From NCBI GenBank assembly GCA_027886175.1, contig JAJNNQ010000075.1, forward strand, positions 33,448,501 through 33,512,500: a stretch of 64,000 nucleotides of DNA. Reading direction: 5' to 3'. This stretch comes from Phylloscopus collybita (taxonomy: Eukaryota; Chordata; Aves; Passeriformes; Phylloscopidae). Both the position numbers and the translations under genes were made by a program. The notes under the pieces are model-generated. The model saw nothing but the letters and a program-made list of their open reading frames with translations, was not told the origin of the DNA and searched no databases. Positions 12,801-25,505 of the stretch are shown here, piece after piece; the stretch's first letter is position 1; each line of letters starts with the position of its first letter.

Positions 12801-13207
12801 AGCTAAATTTGTCTAGCCATCTCAAGGAAAATTACATAGGTAAAAACACAAAGAAAATAAGTAAAAAAAATGTACAAATACAATGTGTACAGGACCTTGG
12901 ATTTTATTGTCCCCCATGTCAGTTATTTATAAGTATTAATTTTTAGAAGGGACGCTAGGTTCTACCAGCAGTCAGTGGTAGGCCTATAAATAATGCATCA
13001 TTTCCACTATAAAAGCAAAAAAAAACCCCTTTCAACACACAAAATTGTTGATTTTTATTTTCTGATTAGTTCTTTAAAGTTATAACATAAACAATATGCC
13101 CCACATGTTTGCATCTTTTTCTTTCTTTTTATTTCTCCCACAAATTAATTTATTCATTGTCTTTCAATGTCTCAGGACGCAGTCTTTTGTTTTGGTGTTT
13201 TTTTGTT

Positions 13208-13209
<2 letters not shown>
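9885..13209. other. Non-coding AT-rich DNA, no gene seen
   Basis: No gene is visible. A small structure near 11050-11085 on the minus strand combines an acceptor-like pyrimidine tract ending in AG with a GTAAGTAAG donor about 30 bases on, but the enclosed segment is too short to judge. An A run followed by GA units lies at 11152-11176. Confidence 0.75.
11152..11176. repeat. Poly(A) run with (GA)n
   Basis: Sixteen A residues followed by four GA units and an A-rich end. Simple repeat. No retroposon body is recognised upstream. Confidence 0.85.

Positions 13210-13244
<35 letters not shown>
13210..13244. repeat. 35-base poly(T) tract
   Basis: An uninterrupted run of 35 T residues, preceded by TTTTGTTGG. 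Read on the minus strand it would be a long A tail, but no AATAAA lies within about 30 bases before it on that strand, and no known retroposon body is recognised beyond it. It may be the tail of an unrecognised minus-strand retrocopy or simply a slippage-expanded homopolymer. The exact length is likely variable and prone to assembly error. Confidence 0.9.
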
Positions 13245-13245
<1 letters not shown>

Positions 13246-15105
13246 AGATAGATGCATTACTTAGAATAAAACACACTTTTTATATTTCAACAGACAGTGC
13301 ACGCTATTTGAAGGAAACGCTTTTAAAGGAATTTGGAGACCCTTACATAATTTCACTCACAGACAGGGACTTATCAGAGGGCAACAATTGTTAAAAAAAG
13401 GGGTTCTAACGCCCCTATAGAATTGTCCTTTTTTGAAAAAACTCTCTAAAATTCAGTGATTTTAAAATGTTTGTATTAATTTTCATCAACAAACAAGCTT
13501 CGTGACAAAGTTGGTCAACAGAGAAGCTCAACAAAGCCTTGTTGAAGACAACTTTCAACATGGCTGCCATCTCCCCTTATTCTTTCCCAGCTGACCCCAG
13601 CGGGCTGTGATTTTGCAAGTGGTATTTCTGTCCCTTTGTTCTTAATGGGATTCTCTTGTCTCCATCTCCTCACCAGTTAGGAGGTCATCCTTCTCCCTGA
13701 GGGCATTTGGCTTTACTGTCATGGAGCACAATGGGAAATAGCCACTCCTCCAGCAATTGTCAGCAAGTTTCTCTGAAGCACAAGAATTGAGGGAACAGTG
13801 GTGGTGGTAGAATTTCATAACTTTCAGCGCAGCTGGCAGGAGTAAATATGACCACATCTATTAAATACTTCTCATGAGTCCTCACGCACACTAGAGCCAC
13901 TTGATAGCGTGGGCAGGAAAGAGGAAGAAACTTGCTTTAAGTGTGTTTCTGACAGAGAGAAGGGATAATTTAGGAATGTGTGCTAGGGGACAGAGATTTA
14001 GGAGAGACTGGGCAAAGGCTGGCAGATGGGAGGAGAGAAAGTGTGGGTGTTGCTTAACCATGAGCAGCTATTCCCACTCATTTATCTGGGGGATCTTTGA
14101 AGATACCAGTGTAACATATAGACAGAACGAATGGCTGACAAAGGCAAGAATTACCAAGATTTGTCTTTATCTGAAACTTTCTGGAACCTTCAGCTATTTC
14201 AGACATTGAAGAGACATCCAGCACTGGGTCATGTAGTGGGAGTGCTCCAGCTTGCAAACTCAGAGGCAGAACCCTTGTACATTTGTGCCCTTACCACCAC
14301 TTCACACAGACTGACAGGCTGTCCCACAGACACTGGATTTTCACAACCATAATTCATATTATTCTGTTACTGTATGGCATGCATGGGACAAAATTAGATG
14401 GAAATGGATATTCAAATTTAATCTTTCTTTAATTTACAGTTTGTAAAATGAATTGCTCACACTGCTCATGGGATTTCTCCTTTTTACTTAATCCATATGT
14501 GATACACCCATTCCTGGTCAGGGAGGGAAAAGACATATTCTGATTTAGGTTTTGTGTTTTCTTAATGATTTATCAAAATACTGACATGTTTAAACTGAAA
14601 GCCAAAATCACTCTTTATTTTGAGATGTTATTGCAGTACCTTGCATTTTTTTTCATTCACCAAGGACCCTGACCAGGCTACCACTTCAACTGAAGCTCCT
14701 TAAGTTTCTCCCTTGGTACATAGTCTATGACACTGTATTTCTCATTGGAAACTTGTAAAGAAATTTTGGTTTGGGCACAAAACTTCCCCAAATAGCATCT
14801 TACAGGCCATGAGCTTGTGCTCCTTGAGATGCACAGTTCATAAACAATCTTTCACTGTTCACTCAGTCAATATTTTAAGAGGGAGTTTTACAAATGATCA
14901 TACTCCAAACATAATTGAAACTACACTACAGTTCAAAGATGTGTCCCAGCATCAGTGACAAACTGCATTGACCCCTTCACTGTGCCCAGCTACAAGAACA
15001 CGATAAAAAATGTGAGGCTGCTCTATTCAATTTATTATCACATTACAATTCTCAAACCTCACTAGGTGGCTTTAAGAGCATGGCCCTTCATTCTGTCTTA
15101 TTCAG

Positions 15106-15155
15106 GTTTGCTCAGAGTGTGAATGTGGCCCCAAGTGTAAGACCTGGTATCTCAG
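15106..15155 (+). other. Exon-like segment, unidentified
   Basis: A 50-base segment bounded by a good acceptor (pyrimidine-rich CATTCTGTCTTATTCAG ending at 15105) and a strong donor (CTCAG then GTAAGCAAG from 15156). Two of three frames are open. One gives a cysteine-rich peptide beginning VCSECECGPKCK. The other has no cysteines. No protein family is recognised. Pseudo-exons with good splice sites are common in vertebrate introns, so this is a candidate only. A neighbouring exon in matching phase was not found. Confidence 0.2.
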
Positions 15156-17137
15156 GTAAGCAAGAACCAGTCATGTCAAAATTAAGAAAGAGTTGTTTCT
15201 GCCCTCACAGCTGTAAGGCTGGCTGACCAAACTTAAGGGAAGCAGTAAATTCCTTCTGAGTATTTTGGGGCAGTAATGAAAAGCTTTCCCTTTGTCACAC
15301 AGCAAAACTGTGAGAAGGAAAGGGAACTGGGAGGGTAGTGCAAGGTGAGAAAAATCAGTTGAAGAAGCCTCTAGTCCTTCTGTGTCCTGAATTCAACTCA
15401 ACAAAGGCAAGAAGCAGATGCAGGGACTGGAGGTATCTTTGGGCATGTAAACTCTGAAGAAACTCAATCCCACAAAGATATCTATCTATCAAAGATATCC
15501 CACTGATGATATCTAACAAATAGTGGTACCTATGGGACAACAGTTTTGTAGAATTACTTTCTATGCATCAGTGTTGGACCTTAATCCACAATATTTCAAA
15601 ATTCTGTGTCAGGTGATGTGTGATCAAGCAGATTCCCTTTTGTCCCAGTACTTGTTACCCTCACCATAAAGGCAAATAAGGTAAAAAGCAGTTGCTTAAT
15701 ATTTTCATAATTTATAATGTGTTTGACAGTCTTTCAGTTTACTCATCTTGTTCCTAATCCTAGCTTTAAATAACTAGCTTTAAAACAGGGTATTCTGCAG
15801 ATTTTTACAACTTCATAACATCTGCACCAAATATTGTGGGAATGTTTTAACCCAAGTTCCAAAATTATACACGATTTAATAAGGGAGTTGTTTATGTTGG
15901 TTAAACAAGTCAGCTATTAAAAACAGATTCATGGAGGATAAACAGCTCTATGTGAATGTATGTGAATTGTTTAGGTTTCTTGCATTGTCCATAAGTATAT
16001 TTAAATATCAGTTATTAAATTAGGTTACCAAACTAGCTTAGCCTTACATATTTATGTTTGGGGACCTTGTAAACATTTTGTGACACAATGTTAATCCACC
16101 TACTAGCATTTTTAAATTAACCTGTTTGAAGAGTAACTGGAAAACAGGAACAGCATCAACAGGAAATGTTAAACAGCTATAAATGTGTTTATCTGAGAAG
16201 ATTTCCTGTCTGTAAATACAGTAATTTTTGCACTGCTGTTGATGACAATTCACTGTGAGGAGTTTAAAGCTTTCATAACTGTGGCTCCACCTTCATGCAT
16301 ATTTTTTCTTGAGAAGTACATAATGAATTTCTAATTTTGCATTACAGCCTAGATTTGACTGGTTTAGTAACAGAAAATTTACTTGAGGTCCTAAAAAATG
16401 TACAGTGACATCCCTCTTTGTGAAATAATTTTCATGTCTCCTGATCGATGTAAACTCTTTTCTTTGCAATTTCAATGTAGTTTTAGAAAGCCAGCATGCC
16501 AACAATCTAAAATAAGTGGATAAAATACAGTGGATAAAACATATAAAGAGAAGATGGAACTAGTTAGTATGGCAGTACTAACAACCAATGAGTTTTTTCT
16601 TAAACACTGTGCTTTTGCATCCACTTTTCTGCAAGTTTCTCCCCTATAGACTAGTAAGCATGTAGACCATCTTTACAAAGCATTCCCAGAAGATGAAAAT
16701 TAAGGAGTAGAATAAGCTATGGAGATTAGGAGGAAGATGGGTGGGGGTGGAGAGGTCATTAGCAAAGCACCTCTCAGACAACATGTAAGAAGGCAGATGT
16801 CATGCATTTGCTAAAGTGTTCTGTTCTCTATTCCCAATCCTCACATCCTCACACACAGCTCTGCATTCCTTCACCAGGACAAAGGAAAGCTTAACTGTGT
16901 TAACATCAGAGTTAAGAGTTTCCTTCCAGTGATCATTTTTTCTGTGGGAGAACATACTCCTTTCTTTTTAAGCAACACTTGGCTAATAGAGGAGAAAGTG
17001 ACAAAATTTGGGTAAGAAGGCATCCAAGGTTTATAATCCACAGAGCCAACTCTTCCCACTGCTCTCTGCCAGGCTCCTAGCAGATGTTATTCTGCAGGTA
17101 GTGCCAGGAACCAACTGCTGCTCCTGTTAGAGAGCAT

Positions 17138-17284
17138 TCAGCTCACCTGCTGGAGGCAGGAGTTTTTGCTACTGCAGCCCATTCGTGTTCTCCAACTTGA
17201 AAAATCCAGTCTCTCCCCTGGGGTTAAAGGACCCAGGACCACAGGAGACACAGATGCCTCACTGGATAATTGAGACCTAAGCAT
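17138..17284 (-). other. Small ORF with donor site, unidentified
   Basis: On the minus strand an ATG at 17284-17282 (context GCCATGC) opens a 48-codon frame ending in TGA at 17140-17138. Forty-six codons after the ATG there is a strong CAG|GTGAGC donor at 17147/17146, so the frame could be a first coding exon. The segment is visibly less AT-rich than its surroundings. The predicted peptide starts MLRSQLSSEASV and has no recognised domain, signal peptide or membrane segment. No promoter or CpG island lies upstream, which argues against a true first exon. Confidence 0.2.
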
Positions 17285-20200
17285 GGCTAAACAGGAATTG
17301 CAGCCACCTGGTCCTCACACAGGCACAGCTTTTGCCCTGCCAGGGAGGCAAGCTCAATGCAGGCTTCTGAGAAAATATTGTTTCATCAAATGCCAAACAC
17401 CCAGCAGTGGCACACACTTTCTTCTTTGTTCTCTGCAGCACAGAGCCAGTGGTCTGATTTCTGCCTTTCCGAATGCAAGGCTAATTGTCTCTCAGTGATC
17501 CATAGAGCAGCAACAAAACAATGTGTTGAGAATAAGTATCAGACAGGATAAGAGCAAAGAGAGGCACACTGGTCATTCTTCCTCTTCAGCCGTCAGCAGG
17601 CACAGAGATTTGAGCTGTTCTGTCACAGAGCAACATTGAACCTTCTGTGGCATGGCCACAACACGCCATGTAAGGGGTGAAGCAAGTCTGGCACATGCCC
17701 ATCAGAGTAATAAAAATAGAACAATTACAAGTAATCAGGTCTCAGATTAGTATCAGTGAAGTCTTTGGCACTACCATTTATCACAACTGCTTCAACACCA
17801 TGCACAAGTCCTTGCTTAATACTGACTCACGCAAAAGTTTATCTTAAATTCAAGTGATAAACAAACACTTCTCTATAGTTCTGAGCTTTGTTCTTTCCCA
17901 GTTCCAACAAGACCTGTCTGTAAATTATCAGACAGGATGAGATCACAGTGTGGTTGAGGAAAGTCATGAGAAATCTGAAGCTTTTGGTAAGTTTAGCAGA
18001 ACAGCAACAAACACATCTGACAAATACAGTAAGGCAAATCATAAAGCCTTATTGTCAATAGTGGAAAAAACCTTTATTTGACTAGCCCCACTTTAACAAA
18101 ACACTTACTTTTTCCACAAGTGAAATATTGGGTGATTCGGTTCTTGGGAGTGAGTTGAGGTCTGATATGCCTGGTTAGTCTTTGGTGGGTAATTCATTTG
18201 GACCCTGAACACCTAGACCAGATGTTTGTATTTAACAGGTCAGTGAGTCTCATAAGCAAGTCATTATTTAATAGTAGAATTGGGTATTTCAGCATCTCTC
18301 TCTCCTTTTCCTCTACCAAGCAGACATAGTGTCACACATATACACTTTTATCACTTGTGTGCAGCATACTGTAGGCATTCAATAGCTTTAAGAGTTGTGT
18401 GTGGAAGACTGATGTAATTCTTTGCCAGTTTATGAGAGCTCCAACTGTAGGTTTAGAGGATACAAAGGTTTAAGTATTCTATATCTGGGACAGATTCAGA
18501 GGTGAAGCAGAAAAGGAAAGTCATGTTTGGAATATAATACAAGTGTGACACAAGTACCACAACAGTCATCTGTTAAGTCCTCCTAATTGCTTAATTTGAA
18601 CCACGGTATTATTCATTAAATTGCATTCACAGCTAGATACTTTACTGAGCTGTCAGCCTTTCCTTAATGTGAATCTGGAAGTGAGTTCATTGGACTAAGT
18701 CTGAATTCCAGGTCTTTTTTTTTCAAATGTTAATTCTCTTCACAGAATTATTTTGGATTTAGTCCAGTGGGATAGGGTAGGGTTTGGCCCATCATCATTT
18801 CAAAGATTCCAAAATTTTCAAACATTGGATTGTAAATGAACCTGTGATACCCACAGTGTATGAAGAAATTAAATTACCAACTGAATACAGATCTTTGTAT
18901 AAATAAGTAGAAAATAGTCAAGAAGCGTAAATTAGAAACTCATCAAATATATTTTGTCCCTTTTTCTTGATTCTTGAAGCTGTGAACTCCCACTAAGTAA
19001 AGGAGATTTTCCAAAGTGACAGGGCATAATTTGGAGCCACAATTCTCAAAAAGCAAAAATAGTTGCTATTCTTGATACCAAGTATCTTTATTTCCAGTTA
19101 TTATATATTAAAATGAGATTTTGAGTCGTATTGTTACTCAGAAGGGTATCTTTGTATAATCCAGAATTTTAGAGCGGGATAATGTCCTGGAATTGTATTT
19201 AAATATGGGCTTTAAAATAAAAGTAACATCCATTTATATGAGAGAACAGATCCTTTTACATACATAATTAAAAAAACATATTTAAATCCAGTAACATAAC
19301 TTTAGTATGTAAACAATCTCACAGTATCAATATCTAGCTAAGTGTTGAAACAAACTTTAAAGCGAATATGGAATAAATTAATTAGAATCCCCATGTTAAA
19401 CATGAATGGTAACAATGCCTTATTGCATAAATTTTTTCCCCCAATGACTTTTATTGTGAGTTGCTCAGAAGTTTGCCATATTTCAGTTGTTCTCCCTGAA
19501 GTCTGTAATGCTCTTTGCTCACTTCAGGCTGAGTTCTTCTAGTGAGTGTCATCTTAAACGCTTCACCCATTTCCAAGGATAGTATTAAGGTTAAAATGCT
19601 GCTGTCCATGTAAAAATCCTTCTAGCTGCCTCATGAAAGAAGTCTGTTATCCTTGCTGCTTGGAGCAGAGGCATGAATCTGCTCAGGGAGTTTCTTGCTA
19701 CAGAAACCTCTGTCAGTTAAACTGTTGATGGAGACAGCTCTGGAAAGCACATTGCTACATGCTCCAGACAGTCAGCTGAAGTCTGGCAGCTAACTTTTCC
19801 AAGGATCCTCTGGGCCTTGAGCACACCTTATCCCCATACATGGACAAGGGGCAGAGCTAACAATGCTCCTGGTTCTAGCCCACATCCCGCACCACTTGAC
19901 ATTCTTAAAATGAAAACTTCTGAAGTTCTGCTGAGCAGAAGAAAATTCTAGCTGTAATGTTTTTAAGAAAAGGTTTCCAGAACTCACTCTTATAATGAGA
20001 AGCTTGAAAACTCAGTGTAACGGTGTACACGGTGAAATCTTAAAAAAATTTGAGAATAAACAAAACCCAAGAAGTCTAATAAAAAGAACAACAGAAGTTT
20101 GGGGTTTGGGGTTTTTTAACACAGTCCTGTGACTGTGAAGGCAGTTTCATGATCTGTCGTGGTCTACATCCTGATATTTTAAATGCTTGTGGCTGAGAAT

Positions 20201-21386
20201 ACTGGAAATATGCATATGTTTCCCTGGGAGAAATGCTGCAAGGGATGTTTTGTCATGCTGATAGTCCAGAACTAAAACAGAAAACCAGTTTCTATCCATC
20301 AGGCATTCCATTCACATTGGTGTCCTGGTGGTAAAGGAAAGAATCTGATCCAAGGGGAAAGAGAGACAAGGAAACAAAGGCATGTGTTGAGAGAGGTCAG
20401 AAGCTGGGGGTCTGGACGAAAGCAGAAGGGAGCAGGAGAGGGCCAAGGAGCAGAAATAAGCACATCTATAGACAAGTGGCAAAATTGCTCCCTTTAGAAA
20501 TCTGGGAAGAAAAGCAGCAGTCCTGGGTCCCTCTGTGGTGCAATGAAACACTGCTGTGAAAACCACTGCTAAAATGTGTGGCTTAACACTAGGTAATATC
20601 CAACCACTGCAAGCATGGACAACCCGGATGACTGAGGTCTTAGCTGAGTTCTGAAGTTTCCAGTCTTATTGGCCCTGTAGCTGTGGAGGGGCATTCCTTC
20701 CCCTGCTCCTTCCCTTAGCTTCCCATGTTAAAGACAAGCATGCATAATGGAACACATTAAAACAAAGAATCCCTCGCAAAAGTGAAAATAGTCAGAATTA
20801 AGGTTGTTACAAATCAACTCTGTACATGATCATTATGGATGTCTCTATTGACACTCTTGCCCATTTCTTGCACAATCCAACAAATTCTTTGTAGGATTAC
20901 AGAACAGACAACAGCTACTACATGGCTCGCTGTTCTATACTTTTTCTCAGATAAATGTGTTAAATACAGTACAAGTATTTATTCCCCATCTTTGAATTCA
21001 GTCCTACTGTTTGTACCATTGCAATGCTTAACAAATAAGAATGATTTTCCTGAAGAAGTTCTCTTTCCATTTTTTACAGCTAGTACTGGGTTTGGCAATA
21101 GGCAGCTGTGAGAAAGTTGATTAAAAGTATTTGATCATCTTTGCATGAAGAGTTCTGTGACAGAAACAGAGACAAGGGTCAATTCAATGTTGGTGTGTTT
21201 TTCAGTTTCTTGTAGGACTAATATTGTCCTTTCTCTTCTTGAAAGTCTCTGTTTTATTCACTGACACCTTTCAGCTTCTGTAAAAACATATCAAGTGTTC
21301 CCCCAAGCAGACTCATGCAATAAATCAGGTGAGCAAAGCTCCGTGGATGTAGGACTAGCTCCTGCCCTAGGGATTTCTTTTTGCAG

Positions 21387-21652
21387 GTTATGTTGGCACC
21401 ATGACTTCTGGCTCTGAGCCCGGCTGCAAGGAGAGACGTTTGCCTCCCACCACCTCCTCCCAGAAGGATGTCATCGAGGCAACCCCGCAAGGTCCCAGCA
21501 TCTGGCCAAATGGAAGAACAGCAAATGACTGGATGGAAAGATTCCAGACAGAGCTGGACTGGCAGTTGGATCTTGCCCTCACTATGTTCTGTGCACTTAA
21601 TAGGTATTGCAATTACCATGTAATTAAAGAACATCATAACATGTACAAGTAG
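21387..21652 (+). other. Candidate exon or short ORF, unidentified
   Basis: An acceptor-like tract (TTTCTTTTTGCAG ending at 21386) precedes an ATG at 21401 in fair context (GGCACCATGA). The frame stays open for 83 codons to a stop at 21650-21652. The first two thirds are GC-richer than the flanks and carry several CpG dinucleotides, unlike most of the window. A weak donor (TAG|GTATTG) follows 21603. The peptide starts MTSGSEPGCKERRLPPTTS and later contains WMERFQTELDWQ. No family is recognised. The opposite strand is also open over the same stretch, so frame openness alone is weak evidence. It could be an exon, a lncRNA exon or chance. Confidence 0.25.
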
Positions 21653-24438
21653 GTTGAATTAATATTGCTTAGGCAGTTTAACCCCAGCAATTATTAACTT
21701 CTCAATGCTTGACTTGGAATCTTAGCATTCATGTAGAGTAGTTTTCTGGATGTAACAGTCTTTACTTATCTGACAATATGCTTCATGCTTCATTTGCCAG
21801 AAATGTTATGAGCTTTGAGTCAACACATTAGGAGCATGTCTCTGTTTTCAGTGGCAGAAGGCCAACTTTTAATTTCACTTATTTGCCACTGGCTAAACTG
21901 TGTCATTTCCTAAACATTTCTTAATTTTTAAAATAAACACCTAACCAGTATTTCAATATACTAAAACAGAGTATCAAGTGAGTGGAGGGGGAACAGAAAT
22001 ATGTGGTAAGGTGTTATACATAGGGGAACTCTACTCCATTTTTATTTTGACAGCATAGGGTGAAAATTTTTTGTATATATTCCCCCATGTTTCAATTTAT
22101 TGGAAGTTTTATTTTGGGTTTAACTATGTTTTGCTTTGAGCAGTATTCTGTTAAATTTGCTTTACAGTTTTGAATTCATGATATACAATGTTACAGAAGA
22201 AAACACCAGCTCAAAGTACAAGGTAGATTGTGTGTCCCTAGAAATATAGGTAGCATGGATTAACAAGATTTGGATGTGTCTACTAAACCATTTGGATAAA
22301 ACCAGATTATCATGTTAAGAAGCCAGATGATTTTACTTTTTCTGCAGAACAGTGGATTAAAAAGACACCAGCACTGTCCTTCAGCAGTGGCTATCATCTC
22401 CATTCCCTGTATTTCCTGCCAGTGTTCAATAGTAGAGCATCTCTATTTTTAGGGGGAAAAAGCTCCTCTAAACTATTACAATTTTTTGTGAATTCTCTGC
22501 AATATTAAGACTGTATTGTCACCTGTGTGCATTTGCTCACAACAGTACTGTCTCTGTTTGACAAATGCAGTTACAGTAAAGTTAACCTTTTTAGAGGAAC
22601 TGGAGAGAGTTGTGATCAGAATGAAAATAAGAATTAAATGTAATCTGTCACCAGACTGTAAATGTATATCAGATTGTAAAAGCAATCTGTAAACAGAATA
22701 TTTTTTAAATATCTGGGGTATACTATTGCTATATGTGTCCCACGTTTACATTGAGAATTTTTCTATTCACCTGAATGCTACATCTTCAAGAAATTGAACT
22801 TTTCCTTCTTCATGACTGAAGGACTTATTACTGACTTTGATTACTCAGGTATTGCCATCATCACCTGAGCAAACTTCATATCCAAAAGTCATTCCCAATT
22901 ACAAAAACAAAACAAAACAGGCCTGTTTCATCTTCCCCAAGCTGAACATTTTATTGTTTTTAAGACTTTTAGATTAATTACTAAGTAAGTATTCAATTAC
23001 TTTGAAATCTTTATTCATCACAAATATTTTATAGTTTTAAGGAAGAATCCCTTTCTGCTGTAAAAAAAACAAAGGGCACTACCATTATACAGCTAAGGAA
23101 TATGCAGCCATTAAAAATAACTGGATCAATCGTCTTTGATTTTGCAAAATGATAGGTTGCTTAAAGCTACTGTGCATTAAGACATTAATAAAAGTGTCCA
23201 GGACAGCAAATAATCATAATAAGTGATGTCAGCATTTCTTCATGACCTTCTAATTTTACAGCCTTTTATTTGAAATACATTAATGAATGAAGCCATCAAT
23301 CAATACTTCTACACTGAAAAGCGCATTTTGAATTTCCACTGAGATTTCCATTTTACCTATATATATATATTGCATTAATTCAGACATAGACCTAATATTT
23401 CTATACATGAGAGATAGACAATTCATTTTAAATATCCATTACATGTATTTTTAGATGCTATTTAAAGCCCCAAGGAAGTGTATATGATATGCACGAGAAC
23501 ACCAAATTAACTCATTAAGATAAGCACAACTTTGTTAGTGTTAAATCAATTTCTAGTAAAAGACTGCTTTCTTGTGCTGATAATTTATGGAAAGATTTGA
23601 CTGTTATAGCTCTCAGCAAATCCTTACAAGCATGTCTGTAATCTTACTATGCTGGAAGTATTACAGATAGTAAAAAATATGCTTAGGCATCATTTTTAGA
23701 GAATGTACTGTACCTTAAGGCATTGTGGAATCTTGATCCTCAGGAATATCATTTTTCACTTTAGGGAACTTCCAGAACAGTACATGAAGTGGCCTCTCTC
23801 TGCCTTTTGGGGTGCTTGCTTCTAATGGTGTCACGTGAACTTTCCACTCAGAGGAAAAAGGGGCAGCACAGAGATAAATTAGGGAACAGATGGCATTAAA
23901 AGGATGGTGGGTTTTAGGATCTGTATCACAATTCATTCTCTTTATTTGGACAATCCCAATTCTGTAATGGTTCACACTGAATATGGAATGAATGCTTTCT
24001 GAAATAGTTACCAGATAAGATTTTTTTACTTAAATTTCACAAACCATGTTCAATAGCTACAAATCAGTGTAATTCCATTTGCATAAGCCTACAAATCCAC
24101 TGCATATAAAACTATTTAAGTCTGAATTATCATTGTCCAGGCTTCAACCCCAGTCCTGTCCCTGTCCTGGTCATCCTTGCCACAGCGGTGTGGCTGAGAA
24201 ACGCCAGAACAATCCACCCTAGGTGGCTGACTGGTTTGTTTGAAAACAAACCTTTGATGGGGGAGCTTCCCTGAAGGACTCTTGTTCAAGCATTTGGGCA
24301 ACTCAGTGTGGCCTAAGGCAGAGGGAATATCAATTCAGCAGGGCAGCCTGGATCTCAATCAGCTCAATCCACTCTGGGATCTTTGACATATGTCACTGAA
24401 ACTTATTGCCTGACAAGTCTAAATTGTGTTGGTTTTAG
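21653..24438. other. Non-coding AT-rich DNA, no gene seen
   Basis: Nothing beyond short chance frames and a (TA)n run near 23359-23370. No recognisable mobile element. Confidence 0.75.
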
Positions 24439-24480
24439 TGAAATAAATCTTGCCATGGTGAGAATGAAACAGTTTTCCAG
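24439..24480 (+). other. Microexon-like segment, unidentified
   Basis: Forty-two bases between an acceptor-like tract (TTGTGTTGGTTTTAG ending at 24438) and a strong CAG|GTAAGAG donor. Only one frame is open, reading EINLAMVRMKQFS with phase-1-compatible ends. The length is a multiple of three. Such structures arise by chance, and no partner exon is identified. Confidence 0.15.
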
Positions 24481-24648
24481 GTAAGAGATTTTCAAATAAC
24501 ATATGGTTCATCTATAACACACTGAGACTGTGGTAGCTTGTGACACTAACTGAGCAGGGCGGATGGATGCAACAGATCTCTTCACAGAAATTACATTCAA
24601 TAACAGAAAACCACAACTCCAGATTTAAGACTCCCCGATAGAAGTTAA

Positions 24649-24718
24649 AAAAAAAACAACAACAACAAAACCACGAAAGAAAAAACAACACCACCCACCC
24701 CCCCCACCCCAAAACCCC
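24649..24718 (-). repeat. A/C-rich tract with G-quadruplex motif
   Basis: The plus strand changes from an A run with CAA units to a C-rich end. On the minus strand 24718-24691 reads as G4, T4, G4, T, G8, T, G3: four or more G runs of three or more with loops of 4, 1 and 1 bases. That fits the usual G-quadruplex pattern. It also explains the longest open frame of the window (minus strand, 24512-25102), whose hydrophobic Phe/Cys/Gly/Trp stretch is just this repeat translated. That frame is therefore not called as a gene. Confidence 0.75.
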
Positions 24719-25505
24719 TATCACAGACTTGTTCACTGTACAGATGTGCAGCAGACGTGGGGTAGTTGCTGAGGCTGCAGTTCCAGTCTGCTTTGTACTA
24801 GGATCATGAGGAACATGATATGTGACTGCATCTACCCTGACACGCTGTGCACCCCAACATGAGCAGTTCTGGAAATCGAAACAGCCAGAGCCAAAGGCCT
24901 GACTCCCAAACTCTCGTTGGTTCAGACGAGCTCTAGTCTGCCCATACAGAACAAATGCCCATGAGTTGTGGGCCTGCATTAGTGCAGCTCCTGGAGCACA
25001 TTTTCTGCTATGGCTTAGCTCAAAAAGCAGTCTGTGTGCAAGGAGAAATCTCTGCATCATGGATTGATAGAGAACAGTATGAGTCTCTTCAGGAATGCTC
25101 ACTCACTTGGTCTGAGCTGAAAGGCTCATAAAGATACACCCATGCATGTGTACCAGTGCCTGCTGGGATGGACTAGATGGACATTGCTGAAAATATGATA
25201 GAGCCCAGCAATAAAACTGCTGGAAGTCATATGTGTGGAATAAACTGTGGTGTACCTTAATACTCCTTCACGTTTAGATACGAGGCAAAGTTCACCTTTT
25301 CTTAATGGTGTTTTTTAATTCATGGCCAAATGCTTTATGAAGCCTTATATATCCTTGGGTTTATTCCAGGCATTTTGCCCGAGTAAAGACATTAGGATCA
25401 GGCTTATAGATTCTAAATTCTTAAGATCCTTTGGGAGACATAAATCATGACTTCATACAAGTTGGCTGATTCAAGTGAATGAAAATACATGTAAGAATGT
25501 GTACT

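Larger units (their letters stand above)
13245..21386. other. Non-coding DNA with isolated exon-like segments
   Basis: This stretch has no assignable gene. Two exon-like structures are listed separately (15106-15155 plus, 17138-17284 minus). Other observations are a GATATC-rich spot near 15477-15510, a somewhat GC-richer patch at about 17060-17480, and an open minus-strand frame around 19905-20035 next to an acceptor-like tract. None has recognisable protein motifs. Confidence 0.65.

Noticed and set aside
20101..20118. GGGGTTT-type repeat resembling telomeric sequence
   Set aside because: Only two units, and not the vertebrate TTAGGG motif.
24512..25102. Longest ORF of the window, 196 codons on the minus strand
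   Set aside because: Its middle is the translation of an A/C-rich low-complexity tract, and the rest has no motif or splice context.
25140..25190. GGGATGGACTAGATGG, reminiscent of the CR1 3' UTR
   Set aside because: The expected following block (AGGTCCCTTCC) is absent, so the similarity is too short.
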